Shown: in pieces, positions 36,219-50,000 of the stretch | How positions within the stretch are numbered: position 1 is the stretch's first letter | Layout: every line of letters begins with the position of its first letter | Assembly: GCF_949628265.1 (NCBI RefSeq) | Contig: NC_088787.1 | Span: 23,116,501-23,180,500 of the forward strand | Length of the DNA stretch: 64,000 nucleotides | DNA from: Cloeon dipterum | Lineage: Eukaryota; Arthropoda; Insecta; Ephemeroptera; Baetidae | Reading direction: 5' to 3' | Made by a program: the position numbers and the translations under genes | The notes under the pieces: generated by a model | Seen by the model: the letters and a program-made list of their open reading frames with translations, nothing else | The model's database searches: none | Told to the model about the DNA's origin: nothing

Positions 36219-39200
36219 CCACTATAATTAAAAGCCTGCAATTTTTTGGAAATGCATTTTAAATTTCGCATTAGCGTAATGAAAGATAAACCGTAATTTT
36301 GTAATATGCAAATAAAATTTATCATATTATTATTATTATTTTAAAGTGCGCAGGTTTTTTTAACAAATCGTTTTATACTCACCGGGCTAGCCACGATATA
36401 AAACAATTTGGTCATTTCCATAACTAAAATGATTGGATTCCTTTGCTCTTAGGCCGTGATTATCTGTTAGATCATAGCGTATCAAAGCGATCATTGGGGA
36501 AAACCCGCACTTACTTCGCCTTGCGACGGAAGGGAAACTTTGCAGCGCAGCATTTCTTCAGTGCAGGTGGCGTAATATTTTCTAACCTTTTCCTCTAAAG
36601 AAATAAATTAAATGCGAAAAGTTATATAAGAATACAAAAAACGACTTCAGCCTCGTTGCTTTAAAAACTTATTTTAAAGAAACAAGGATGAAGTCCGTTA
36701 ATTCGTTAATTATATTATGAAACAATCAACCTCAAAAGTGTCGACATTTTAACTAAGATACAGTATATTTTTAAGTCCTAATAGTAGGATTGCTTTCATT
36801 TCATTTACATACAGTGGGAAGCATGGACGGAGAAGAGTGAAAATGAAAGAGAATAATCGATTAATCATTTCACACATTACCAAAACTAGACGACGTCATT
36901 TTTTATTCCTAAGGCTACATCAACAGTTAAACAAGGTAAACACTGAGCGAAACTGATTAGGAATTTTAACTTTTTCTAAAATTTTACTCGTTTGTCTACT
37001 TCTTCATATTTGTTAGTAAGCGATTGATTTCTCTGGGAAATAGTTGATGTGATAGAAATCACTGGCCATGATACTTTTTAAAAGATATTAAAAGAAGAAG
37101 CAATGATATTGAATGAGACACAGAATTCGGAGACTTGAAAGACATGAAGAAAGTGTGTTTCTCCGTACGTTTATTTCAAACGTTCACATATTTTTGTCAC
37201 ATTTTTCTTCCGCAACACTTACGCTTTGGACAACTATGTTATGACATGATCCATACCGTTCTTATGTTTTTCATACAACATTATTATATATTCACTAGTC
37301 AACAACGAACGATTTTCATAGACATTTCGCGCGCTGCTCTCAAAGCACCACTTCGATTTCTTCCAGCTCAGAAGCACTGCTCTTTCCATTTTAAATTCCT
37401 CTTTGGATTCACGAGGTAACATTTGTGTATAATTATATATTTCACGGGCATTGTTTTTTGGTTTCGTTTTCTGCTCAAAATAAATAACGTCATGTATAAT
37501 GTATATTTATTGTACACGCTATGTAAAGTGTAGTCTACAATTCTCTATTTGAATGGAAAGGAATTATTTCACATCATCTTTTGTTGACACTCATGTTGGT
37601 AAAACATCCACGTTAGTATTTCTCCAAATAAAGCACATCACACTCAGAAACACTGCCAAGAGACGCTAAGATAACACACCTGAATCTTAACCCTAGGTGA
37701 GAGTGTACTTGTTAACGAGATCACCTAATTGCAGAAATTAAAAATTATAGGAAAATTAAATCCGGAATGGGACAATAGTAGTAAAACAGCACGCCGTAAG
37801 CTCTCTCTTGAAGAAATAAAGCAGCCTTTTACGCGAGAAAAAGCTATAAATATCCGCTCTCGATCGTACGAGTGTGTTTATTGTGTATTGCAAAAGCAAT
37901 TTGTACCGACAACGAGAGTTTATTTTTCTGACTGGTCTACAGTGCGACGATTTATATGCGAAAATTCGTCTCTTTGATGCTATATAATCCTCATTAAAAT
38001 CTCACTTGAGGCTGTTCAGAACAACCGTTTTGCGCTTTTGTATTCCCCTTTTTGAGAAGAGCTATATGGTTTTCCTTAATAGATAATATATTACAATGTA
38101 ATCGAGGAAAGAGCAGAGTGTGAGAATCGGAAGGAAAATTACAAGACGATGATCACAGTTCTAAAATACACAGAGGGCGAAGGCGAAGATAGTGACGTTT
38201 TTATCCATTTTCTATCATTTTGACAGTGCCTAATAATTAGCCCGAATTCATTTAGCCGAAAAATTCAACTGAAATATTCCGAAAGAATATATACCCAAAT
38301 GACATTGCTCAAATAACAAATAACTTTACCCGAACAAAATCGGTTATTGCTCACACGGTTCAAGAAATAAACTACCACTTCCAAGAATTTTAAAAATTCT
38401 GACACGACAGTTGCAATAATTTAAATTGCTTGTCTCCTCATTTTCTCTTATTTCTCTTCAGTGTCATAGTTAATGTGAGCAGTACCGCAGGTTCTAAGTT
38501 TAATAACCGACTTGTGTTGCGTGAAAGAAGAGACATTGCCACGCGCCATGCAACCAGCATGTGGAATGAAGGCTGAAATCTATGCTGAATTTTAAACAAA
38601 CTCAAGCTCACATGAATGGACACGCACCCGACAATGAACCTGAGATTTGATCAGAGTTAAAAAAGTTCAAATGTTCTGGAAATGAGGTTCAGGGCAACAA
38701 AATGACGGCAAGAAGAAGTGCGTATGGCAAAATCTAGTTCCTGATTTTGATTGGATAATAAATATCTTCTAATATGAAAAAATGGTTTTGGTGAAAATCT
38801 GAGTTTTCGTTTTAAATTGTTCAAGGGTATTTTCATTTATTCGGGCCCATTCCAATGACCGGTCGTGCGATATCCGGTTATCATTTGAGAAACTTCACAA
38901 ATCATTTGGGAAAATTCCTTTCGAGGATATTCCGGTAGAGAGCATTCGAGCAAAATAAACTCGGAACAATTACTACGACCCATTTTGACCTGACGTCAAA
39001 AGCGTTTCACAAGTTTTCCGCTAAAGTTTAGATTGTCCACACAAAATATCAACTTTTTCTCGCTCTCTTTGTAATAAAGATATGTTTTAAAAATTAAAAT
39101 TCCTAGGTTTTAGTTACGGAGCCCTGTATAGTCAATAAAAATAGAGTTGGCGGACCTGAATATTCCTCTACTAGATTCAAAAAGTTTCTTTTACGTGCTA

Positions 39201-40687
39201 GATAATCTAAAAATAGCCCAATTATCGGATGTTATGACTAATTGTAAGAAAAATGAATCAGTCAACTCATATGGCTATATAGAATTTAAAAATTGTTCGC
39301 ATTGCTTGAGAAAATATGACTTGAGCAATGAATCGACGTAAAAACCAATAAACATTTTCGAGTAGAGTATCATTTAAGGACGGATTCCAATTTGTCACAA
39401 TGAAATACGTTTCACTTGAAGCCTAATTGAAACTTCATAACCGGTGAAATGCACAAAAAATCCAATTTGCGATTATTTGCAATATCAATCTAAGTTCGTT
39501 GTTGAAAATAACATTAGATGTTTAAAAATGTGTGCTCGCTGATTGGAATCCGTCTTGTTTTAACAACAGTCACTCATACAACGCGCAACAATAATGAAGG
39601 CGCAGGTGTTCTCATCGCGCGGCATTTGCATCGGGTAAATATATGTACTAATTCGTTCGCTGTTCCGCGTTTCAGTTGGCTGGAAATACCCTGTTCAACG
39701 GAGAACATGTGTGTGTTGACACGCAGTGTGTGAGTGAGTGAATGGTACATTTTGCATTAATCTACGCCTATTTCAGCGCACGATGAGTTTTGTACATTGA
39801 GAGAGATAGCGAGTTAAATTCATTTACAGTGGCGAACGGGAATTATTTGCTCTGAGCGAGACACGACGAGACGCTTCTGCTGCTACTACTAGGCCAGAGA
39901 CAACAAGTAGTGTGTGTTTTGCCTCTCTGCCAGCAATCGGCCGGAAACTGTAATTGCACCCCGCCGGCTGATTGACACACACCCCTGTGCACGGTTACAT
40001 TTTTTAACGACACAACAGGAACACACATACAGACATGCATGATTTCGCTATTTCGCAATATTTATAGCTCTGCACAACCACTGCCGAGCGAATTCAATCA
40101 ATTTTATCCTGACGCGCCGCTGTCAGGAGTAACATGTATTAATTTATAACAACGGGTGAGTTTATAACGTGGATTAAAATAAATGCATTGAAATTACAGC
40201 CAATTGTTGATTTTCGGTCATTTCAGCTCGGTCCGTTTCCGTTTCAATTTGGGTAGGCAGGGCCAGGAAACAATTTAAAAATTGAATCAAACCATTTTTC
40301 TCTATTATTTCCATAAAAAATGGATCTGGTAAAATCACGGAATCTGACATTAAAAATTTTTTTCTTGGATCCACGAAAAATTTAAGTGTCAAACTATAGG
40401 CCAAGCGCTGCGTGATTAGTATGATCTTGAAAAATATTAGCGCAGCCTAAAACTATTTTTACTCATTTAAAAAAAAATCGATGAGCTCATATCTCTTTTG
40501 CAAAGTGCAGTGCAGCGATTCTAAAAATATTATTCAGACAACATTAAAAAAAAATCGAATAAAATTTAAAGGCAACAAGTCTGGAAGTTTTTTAAAAATG
40601 GAGCTCATTTTTAAATACAGAAAATATTTTTTAAATTGCTGTTTTCCATAAAACTGAACCGGAAATTAATGGAAAAATAGGATCCAA

Positions 40688-40693
40688 TTTATT
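40688..40693 (-). terminator. Poly(A) signal of the orphan GPCR
   Basis: AATAAA on the minus strand, about 145 bp past the GPCR stop codon. Confidence 0.5.
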
Positions 40694-40835
40694 CCTGCCG
40701 TCCCTTCTCTGCCGATTTCTATTATCGGACAAAAATCTTAAAATATAATCACCTCTACAAACCATTTTTACGAAAGACGGAACGAAAAAATCACAAGCGA
40801 GTAAAGAAAACGAGTTCAATCAGAGTGCTGAGAAA

Positions 40836-43800
40836 CTAGATGATATTCTCGTGAGTATTATGAACATCACAACAACTTTTGGTACTTTTGGTTACGCTGC
40901 GCTTGGACAGGTCCGTTCTGATAGGCCACGACATGAGATTCCTGCTGGACGGCGAGCTCGTCTCTCTGAGGTGGCGCGCGAAGATCAGGTTGCGCAGCCA
41001 CGAGCCGCTGCTGTTGCCGTTGCGCTGCGCCACTGGCACTGACGGTAGGCTCAGCGGCTGCTGGCTTGTTGAGGTCGGCGAGGTGGCCGGCGAGGCGGCC
41101 AGCGCGTGGTGGCCGCCGCAGCTCACGTCGTCCAGCGAGTAGCACACCCGGTGCGACGCCCGGCTCAGGCTCAGGGTACCCGCCTCCAGGTCCAAATTCA
41201 GACTTTCATCCCTAGAAAAATTTTATTTCTCATTTTAAAATATTTTTTGATCTAGCTTTAAAGATAGTAAAATTTCAATAAACTTATCATGAAAATTTAA
41301 AATTTCCCTTAATTTCTAATGACTGAAGCCAGCAATTCAGTACCTTTTTCAATCACTGATGAAATATTCAGTGAACAAAAAAATAAGCTTGAATTTTATT
41401 TTTTCGCTGGGGAACCAAACCTAAATAACCATATAACTCAACCTTTTGTTGGGAGAACAAAAATATATGAGTTTTGAGGGAAAGTAAAAATATTTTGACA
41501 CTGGTCCATCTTGATTCGTCTCTCCAAAAACAATAAAATACAGGTTCTCAGGGTACAACTCACCTCGATGAAGGACTCGACCCACAAAGTGACTCAGGGT
41601 TGCTGCTGCCGCCGGTCTGAATGAGCGCCGCGGTCGACGAGTCATCCTGTTCCTTTAAAATTCAAGGCTCATCAAATCCATTTTTTCCTCCACCGCATTG
41701 GACTCACTTGGTCCTGCTCCCTTTGCCTGGAGGGGCTGTCAGGCTGGTCCTGGGAGAGTGCCCTGGTGATCAGGATCTGCGGCGAGACGCGCTCGGGGGG
41801 CGGCGTGCGCGGCCGGTCGGTCTTGGACGCGCAGACCGACCTGGGCGCCAACAACACCTTCTGCACCAGCAAGCTGGCCGTACTGGTGCTCTGTCGCATC
41901 TTCGGCGGCGACTGCTGCCTCGATGGCGCCGGCAACGCCACCGCCTGCTCGTTGCCCGGAACCTTGAGTGAAAATAGAAGTGAATTACTGTTAAATTAAT
42001 AAGTTTACATTTTTAAAAACTAATATTAGATATTATATTAAACAACATTTATTGCAAGATTTCATATTTAAGAGATATTTTAAATTTTTTGTGATTCTTC
42101 GAGCACATTAAAGAGAATTTGTTTCAACCAAATATTCACACACTTCTAACACAATTACAAAAAATGCTACATGTAACTTATTTGAAATTCAATTTTATAA
42201 AATTAACAATAAAAATCATTTATATTTAAATTTTCGCAAATTTCGAGAGATGAATCGTTTTCTTTTAAAATCTGGATTTTACTGATTCTAATTTTTACGA
42301 GATGAATTAGACTAAAAATTGCCAAATTGCTTCCATCCAACTGGCATGGTGCAATAATAGCAAAACCAAAATTTTTTAAAGCGGTATGTACTCAAAAAGG
42401 ATTTCTGGAGTGATTTTAGTTTTAGTGTGGCCAGCGAGTTTCTTAGATCAGAAAATATTTTTTTCAGAATAAATTAAAAATGAAACACCGACCTGCAGAG
42501 TGTTGCAGCTCAGTCCATGTCTCATGTCGGCGATGCTGTCCCTGGCGGAGCGCGAGCGGCGCATCTTGGCGTCGAGGTCGATGGAGGTCGCGGCCGCGAG
42601 CAGGGTGGGCCGCCACGACAGCTCGGTGGCCATCCGCTTGAGCAGGCGCGGCCTGTGCGGCGACAGGGCGAACCGGGTGCCCGCCGGCTCGAGCAGCACC
42701 TCGGACAGGCGGCGCTGGTGCGCCGGCCGACCCAGCAGCTGGCCCAGCGGGGTCAGCGACGGCCGCCGCGACCCGCACGCAGACGGCGTGCGCGCCTGGA
42801 TCTCGTGGTTCACCTCGCTCTTGGTCATCTGCTTGCGCAAGAAGTTGGCGAACGACTTCCGCAGCGCCTGCCAAACAGCAATGTTCGAAATTTATCACAA
42901 CTGTTTGTTATTCTTGCAGTTTGGATGCGAGCCAATTAATAGTTGAAGATTAAGTCATGAGATCAGAGTGGTTTGTTATTGCGTGCTACTAATTCCACTC
43001 GTCCACACAGTAGAACCAAAGTATGTGTTTCAGGAATAAAATTTGTATTAGGTTAGTTTGACGTTTAAAGTAGTTATTTATATAAAATTGAACAACTTTT
43101 AATGCAGAGAATATAATTATATCTATTCAAAAGGGGTCAATGATAATGATATTTTAAGTAACAAAGTAAGAAAATTTGAAAAAATATCTTTAAAATTTAA
43201 AAGGGTTTATAATATGGACTTTCAATATTAAAAAAAATTAAGAGAAGTTAAAAGATAATTTTTATTTAATGTCAAATTTTTGTGGATAAGTATATAAAAA
43301 TATATTTTAAAAAGTGTCAATATTTCTTAATGTTGGTAGATAAGAATTATATGCTTGCAAAGTCGTATTAAAAGTAATTAATTTTTAATTTTAAGATTTT
43401 TCGTACTTATTTTATCTAGACGAAATTTTTGACTTTTAAAAAAATAAGGAAATAAGCAATTATATGGATCACAGCCACAGTACACCGAGAGATTAAAAAA
43501 TTGAATTTAATTTTAAAAACGGAATTTTGTTCCTGTCTAGACACTGAGTTCCCCTAAACGCTTAATAATCCAAGACAATTTCATGATGCTGAAAATTTCT
43601 TATAGATTATTGTAAATTGTGAGCGTAAAGAGATGCAATAATTAGCAAAAAAGACTGAAAAAAATCCAGTTCAACCTAATCAATTCAAATCTTAAATTTT
43701 AAAAAATAAAATTTAAAAGATGATATTATGTGTCTTTAGCCTCACAGTGTGTTCCTTAACACCTGTAGCATTTATGTACATCAAAGGAAAAAATACGCGC

Positions 43801-46217
43801 GTTGAATGAAAATAGCATTCTTCTGTTGTCACTTTAGCGTGATGTGATTAAAACTAATATCAACTGTCTTTAACTCTAATCTTTGATTATTCATCACGAA
43901 TCTCATAAAATTTTAATCCAGATTAAAACACAAGGGTTGGCTAACAAACACCCTAAACACATCAAAATGAAAGCTGCTAGAGATGATATCCTACAGTAAA
44001 AAATCCAACAAGGCTCAATCGCTTCAAGATACCACTCATTTTTTTTCCAAAATAATCCCGCTAACTGAATTTTATTATTAAATGTATTGCTCTCACTTTG
44101 CTTTTGACGCCGTAGATGAATCCGTTGATAGGCGGTGAGCAGGTAATGAGCGCCATAGCCAGGTAGACGACGAGCGGGTCGACGTGGCCGGGCGACTGCT
44201 GCGGCTGCCACTCGACCTCAGTGGCCGCCTGCTCGGCGGTCAGGTTGGCCGCCGAGATGGCCGAGGCGGCCGCCTCCCACACCGTGACGCCGTGGTATGG
44301 AAAGTAGAGGACGAGCAGCGAGCCAAGCAGCTGCAGCACCGTCACGATCGCACGCCGCCCTTTGAACTGGCTCTGCAGGTAGAACGGGTTGCGCTGGTGC
44401 GTGATGGTCACCTGCGCCGACAGGGTCACCTCAAAGATGGCCGACGCGATTCGGTGCCGGTGGTAGCGCGCGATCATCAACACCTGGGATAATTTCAATT
44501 GTTTATATCTTATTTTTTTATGATGGAATTGGACCTAATTGTTTATCAGAGCTATGAGGTTTTTAACTTATGCTGCAGCAATTAATAATTGAGATATATG
44601 CTATATAGAGATTAACAGTGTATTATAGGTTGAAGAGGGCAAATGAAACGAGCAATAATTTTTAAGTTCTTTTTAAACGTTAGTTTACTAAAATCGAAAG
44701 AAATTATTCAATATTTTGCTAACACCACAATATAAAAAATAGATGTGTACCTCTGCAACTGACAAATGAATCACTAAAATTAGGTTTTTTAAGATTCTCA
44801 GAACTTTATTTTAAATTAATAAAAATTTCCTTACAGCAACAAAAAAAGGAAGAAATTTAATAAACTCTAATATACATGCATGTATAAGTGTTTTAAAAAT
44901 CATAATTAGCACTTGAAATGGAACAGTGTCTGATATGAAAAGTAGAAACCAATTTTGATATTGAATCTCTAACTAAATCAAAAAGTTTTAATCTTTAAAA
45001 AACCTTGACCATATATAACTAGTTGATCGTGATTTTTATACCCCTTTTACCATCACTTTTATTCGAACAAACGACAAAACAAGTGTTCCTACAGTTGGAA
45101 TGAAGTTGCGTCTCTCTAACTGTTGTGCCAGAAATAGACTTAGAGGAATAACAGATCTTTTTTGCTCTTTTTATCCCTGTCCGAGGACCGGGAAGGGCGC
45201 GCACTGCACTAGCACGAATGCTGAAACCCGGGTCCCAATAACACCGCGAACGGATAACATCTTTGGAATGTTAATAATAGCTAGTGTATGAGTAGCATTT
45301 TCATATCTCAGTGCGTAATCACGTTACCGGCTCAAATTCCAAGAAGCAATCGAATTTTCTTGGTCTTTGACAACGCGAGACATCTCAAAATGTCTTTATC
45401 TAATCGATCTTGTAAGCAATTAACCTTTAGATTGCATCCAAGGATGAGTGCGGCTGGTACGAGGAGGGTGAAGAGTGTGTAGATGCCTGAGTACCAAATG
45501 GCGACTGTCGGAGGCGGTGCTAGGGGCGCTGTGAAGTGTAACGTACACCCTGAAGGCTCAGTGTACCTGAATAATAACGGAAAAATACTGTTGTTAACCA
45601 TTTTGACTCATAATTTATTTGAAATCAAGCAAAGCCCAGAAATGAATATTTGATAGCTTATTATAATAGGAAAATATAAACTTATTTCATATCTGAGGAC
45701 AACTAATTAAGCCAGAAAATATATTAAAACCAACTATTCGAGTCTATGCTTTCGGATTAAAGTTCATATGTTAAACCAGACTAGAATTCCCAAGTGACCC
45801 ATGACGCCCTCGCATCAGCGCAAAAAGGAACCGCAAAACTACAACATTTCACGGTACTAACCTGTATCCAGGGCCGGTGATAAAAAGCGGCGGGATGGCC
45901 ATGGCGATGGCGAGGATCCAGGAGGCGGCCAGGAAGACGGCCACCTTCCTGGTGTTGACGAGGCTGGTGTAGTGGAGCGGCGCCGAGATGGCGTAGTAGC
46001 GGTCGCAGTTGAGTCCGCATACGGTCCAAAGGGCCACCGGGTGCAGCAGTGTGAAGAGGAAGCCGTGCAGCGCGCACAGAGGGCCCGCGGTGGCGCCCTG
46101 GGCGGGTGCTGCTGGGCCCCGCAGCAGCACCGGTGCCGAGAAAAGCAGGAACACGATGCACAGCAGCGAGTCCACCACCCCAAGGTGCAGCAGCAGCACG
46201 TTGTTAGCGCTCTGCAC
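40836..46217 (-). CDS. Orphan class A GPCR with long cytoplasmic tail (5' exon with TM1 not found)
   Basis: Seven in-phase exons: 45862-46217, 45425-45566, 44097-44483, 42493-42867, 41708-41962, 41564-41652 and 40836-41211 (TAG), about 660 codons. The first starts inside the receptor at VQSANNVLLLHLGVVDSLLC (TM2) after acceptor GTGCCGCAG. GPLCALHG supplies the TM3 disulfide Cys and CGLNCDRYYAIS the DRY motif; TM5 is GIYTLFTLLVPAALILGCNL, TM6 LLGSLLVLYFPYHG and TM7 ITCSPPINGFIYGVKSK. TM6 lacks the usual CWxP, and the TM7 NPxxY is changed to NGFIY. A cytoplasmic tail of about 310 residues rich in Ser, Arg and Pro follows. The rhodopsin family is clear but the ligand is not; I could not match it to a named receptor. 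The missing N-terminus and TM1 exon may lie in the 500-N gap at 46479-46978 or further upstream. Confidence 0.82.
45158..45260 (-). repeat. Dispersed SINE-like repeat, copy 2 (in orphan GPCR intron)
   Basis: A 103-bp copy of the sequence at 32783-32893, same orientation, with the A-rich end at the low coordinate. It begins abruptly at ATGTTATCC (minus strand), so it is 5'-truncated relative to copy 1. It lies in the intron between the TM5 exon and the TM6/TM7 exon. Confidence 0.7.
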
Positions 46218-46320
46218 CTGCGGCACACGCACACGACACAACAATATCAAAACTGATTCATCTTTGTGAGCAAATTTTAAATAATAAATGGGACCGACAC
46301 TGCTCAAAAAGAACAGAGCG

Positions 46321-46340
46321 TTAAGAGAGAGGAGAGAGAG

Positions 46341-46391
<51 letters not shown>

Positions 46392-46428
46392 GAGAGAGAG
46401 AGGAGAGAGAGAGAGACGAGAGAGAGAG

Positions 46429-46477
<49 letters not shown>

Positions 46478-46478
46478 G
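46321..46478. repeat. (GA)n-rich low-complexity tract, left of the gap
   Basis: Irregular GA/GGA repeats run straight into the N gap. The open frames of Arg-Glu (plus) and Ser-Leu (minus) repeats across this region are artefacts. Confidence 0.95.
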
Positions 46479-46978
46479 NNNNNNNNNNNNNNNNNNNNNN
46501 NNNNNNNNNNNNNNNNNNNNNNNNNNNNNNNNNNNNNNNNNNNNNNNNNNNNNNNNNNNNNNNNNNNNNNNNNNNNNNNNNNNNNNNNNNNNNNNNNNNN
46601 NNNNNNNNNNNNNNNNNNNNNNNNNNNNNNNNNNNNNNNNNNNNNNNNNNNNNNNNNNNNNNNNNNNNNNNNNNNNNNNNNNNNNNNNNNNNNNNNNNNN
46701 NNNNNNNNNNNNNNNNNNNNNNNNNNNNNNNNNNNNNNNNNNNNNNNNNNNNNNNNNNNNNNNNNNNNNNNNNNNNNNNNNNNNNNNNNNNNNNNNNNNN
46801 NNNNNNNNNNNNNNNNNNNNNNNNNNNNNNNNNNNNNNNNNNNNNNNNNNNNNNNNNNNNNNNNNNNNNNNNNNNNNNNNNNNNNNNNNNNNNNNNNNNN
46901 NNNNNNNNNNNNNNNNNNNNNNNNNNNNNNNNNNNNNNNNNNNNNNNNNNNNNNNNNNNNNNNNNNNNNNNNNNNNNN
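46479..46978. other. Assembly gap of exactly 500 N
   Basis: All bases are N. The round length suggests a placeholder of unknown true size. It is bordered on both sides by GA repeats, which probably caused the assembly break. It lies just upstream of the first identified exon of the orphan GPCR. Confidence 1.
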
Positions 46979-47000
46979 AGAGAAGATCAAAATCTGTTCA

Positions 47001-47002
<2 letters not shown>

Positions 47003-47094
<92 letters not shown>
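47003..47094. repeat. (GA)n microsatellite, right of the gap
   Basis: A nearly perfect GA run of about 92 bp immediately right of the gap, the likely continuation of the repeat on the left side. Confidence 0.97.
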
Positions 47095-47097
<3 letters not shown>

Positions 47098-50000
47098 CAG
47101 CAGGGTCGCGGAAATAAGCAGCCTGAATTCGTTGGAGCGAGGAGGGTGCTGTGAGGGTTTAAAGAAATTGTGCACACGAGAATGATTTGATCAAAAGAAA
47201 AGGCTGCAGGCCATTTCGAGCCGTAAAAGCTGCATATATGATGAAGTGGTAAATGCTGCAGTGTTTATTGAAATGCTGCATCATTCCAAAGATGGAACAC
47301 TCCCAGAAGTAAAAACTAGTTGATCATCAATCTTACTGAATCCTTAAAAATTTGAAAAACTTAAAAATCACACCTGCAAATATTTCGGATTAATGGAATA
47401 AAAATATTTTGAATTGAAAAAGCGATGAAGAAGATGACTATGACATCTATACGATATGTTATTATTGCTCTGAGAGAATCTTTCAAATTGTGCATAACTG
47501 GAACGGAGCAAAATGGTGTGCCTAGTGCATTCATTATATTACATTTCAACAAGAGGCTCATTTCTCATTATTTGCATAAAAATTTTCGAGTCAGAAAAAT
47601 TGGAAGACAAGGTTAACATTTTTGACGTGATGCAGAATATAAAATAGTTGCGTTAATTTAATTTATGTATTTCCGCTCCGTTTGGACCAGAGAGACTTTT
47701 TAATTGGTCGAGTTGAACCTATTTCCTTCGTCAAGAAAATGAACTTTGCGAATAAACTTGTGCGAGCCGTGCGAGTGAAAGAAGGAAAAATGCAAAAGAG
47801 AAACCGCTCATCCGGCGTTTGTGGCCAAGGAAAAGGGAGCCAAGTAATTACTCGGTCGGCTCTTCTCGTCCGTCGATAGACTTTTCCATTCTTTCATGTT
47901 TTCGTTTGCCTGCGTGTGGTGTAGAAAAGGCTTCTGCGCGGCCCGCTAATTAGAAAAAGCCTGTCTGCCTCACGCAATTGAATTTGGGGCCTGCCCAACA
48001 GCGGCTGACTTGAGTTCAAAGGCAGCTCTTAATATTTCATGAGAGGCAAGACGAGCATCACAACGAAGAAGAGGGTGTTCGCCCCCTAATGCGACAAGCG
48101 TGACACTCCTTGCCTGTCTCCGTCGTGGAAGGAAAACATGCTCTGGCGCGGGCAGAGTCATGCTGAATTACATGCGATGTGGAATGTATGAAATTCCGCT
48201 CTGTAAATAATGCCTGAGGCAACTCCCTTGTGGTTAAAACTGATCTTCCACTGCTATAAATATCACTCATTCACCGTGTGGTTTTCGAACTTGACGAAAC
48301 TTAAGGTCAAGTATAGTTGCAAAAACTTCATTTTTTAAATAACACAAGACTAGATCCTACTTAGAAATAAAAAAACTTCCATATTTTCATATTTTTTAGC
48401 AGAGAAAGAGGAGGAGGACAGAGTGAATTAGAGGGAAAAAGTGGAAAATGGAGAACGAATCTCCATTCCGCATTATTAACCCAAATACAGCATTTGAAGA
48501 AGTAAGAAGTTTTTTATTGGTCCTTTGATGCCTTTGGTGTGGGCGTGTGTGTAAATTCTAGCAAAAGATAAGTCGAAGGGCGGAAAAAGGGTGTGGACAT
48601 CTAAATTTATTACACACACACAAAAAAGACCACTCTCTCATGAATCACGCAAAGGCCGCACACTACACTTCTTCCCTCCCGCAACCGGGGGTGGAAAGTG
48701 TAATCCAACCACGTGCCTTACGTTTCAATCAATACTCTAATTTCTTTCCCTTCGCCCAAGCTGCCACAAAATAAACTCTCTCTCAGCAGGTTGATTTCCC
48801 TCGTGAAAACATTACTGAACAATGAGTCGTCATATTTGCTTAGCATGAGAGCAGAAGTGAAAGATTGAGCTGGGACATACAAATGTTGTAGATCATTTCT
48901 TTAAAAAATCCTGTATCAACATCATGATGACAAATCATTTGTTTAGAGTGCATTATACGCATTGTATTATTTGATTAGCCTGATTTGAAAAAAAAAACGC
49001 AACACAGAATATTTAAAGTAATAACAATTAGTTTTCCTTTTCTCGGGTGACGTCAGAAAAGTAATTGTTTTCAATCAAAGACAGCTTTTCTAAAACTAAT
49101 AACTCGAGAACTTTTATAGAACTCGTTTAGTCATTATATACCACTCGAATGACCAAAGTTCTTTGGAAAATATGCTGGATAATAACTTTGACACTTGTTA
49201 TTGCTCTAAAGAAAGTGAAAATATTTTTCTACAATGGGAGCTATAAAATAAGTAGCTGTTTCTTTTGAAGCATCGTCCAGTTGTCCAACTGCTGCTTGAG
49301 AAGATTCAAGGAACAATTGTGTGAGTGTTAATACTTATGTTTTATATTTCTCATTATTATTTTATGGATTCAATTTATTGATTATTAATGTTTAACAACT
49401 GCACAAAAGCATATAGGTATTTCAATTGGGGGGTCAAAAGAAAGAAGATTATTTATACAAAGAGTTAACAATTATATTCGGATCGAGAAGTGAATACCTA
49501 AGGATGGATATTAATTCCATGTCCCGCCAGCTTGACATTCTTTGCAATTTAAGATTTTAGTAAAACTTCATAGGGGAATTGAATAAGTAACTATGAATTT
49601 TTATTTATTTGAGTTATCTTGTGAGAAACACATATACATATTATTGGTATTTTTCTACATTTTAGGGTTGCAAGAAATATACTTCTTTGGCATTTTGTTA
49701 CATTTGTTAAAAATCGTTTCATTTTTGGTAAGACCTAATGGACAATTCATTTTGTGGGCAAATATTGTATTTTTAAATATTGCCTTTAATACGGCAAATA
49801 TACTATTTATAATGTAAAATAATCTTTTTTGGAGCAGCTCAGCAACATATAAAATTAAATGTAACTTACTGCTTTGACAAAAATGAATGTGCTCAGCCGA
49901 AATATAGTATTTATAAGTAGGGTCCATATTCATTCCTCTATGAATATGATAACTGGAGAACAATTATAAAAAGATTTTTGTCGCGGAGTTGAGGAAGGTC

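Larger units (their letters stand above)
36107..40835. other. Intergenic stretch between receptor 2 and the orphan GPCR
   Basis: The first 120 bp hold the receptor 2 upstream block. The rest is AT-rich without recognised genes. A TATA-like GCTATAAATATC at about 37845 has no gene attached. A TTG-initiated frame at 39147-39341 (LADLNIPLLDSKSFF...) looks mildly protein-like but has no splice or promoter support. The orphan GPCR 3' UTR covers about 40690-40835. Confidence 0.5.

Noticed and set aside
39147-39341. Frame beginning LADLNIPLLDSKSFF with protein-like look
   Set aside because: Begins at TTG, not ATG; AT-rich codons; no acceptor or donor fits a gene model. Kept only as a note.
42464-42946. 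Several long ORFs on both strands over the orphan GPCR tail exon
   Set aside because: GC-rich codon bias opens other frames; only the minus frame starting ALRKSFANFL joins TM7 in phase with good splice sites.
46288-47175. Long Arg-Glu and Ser-Leu repeat ORFs across the gap
   Set aside because: They arise from (GA)n repeats and run through 500 N.
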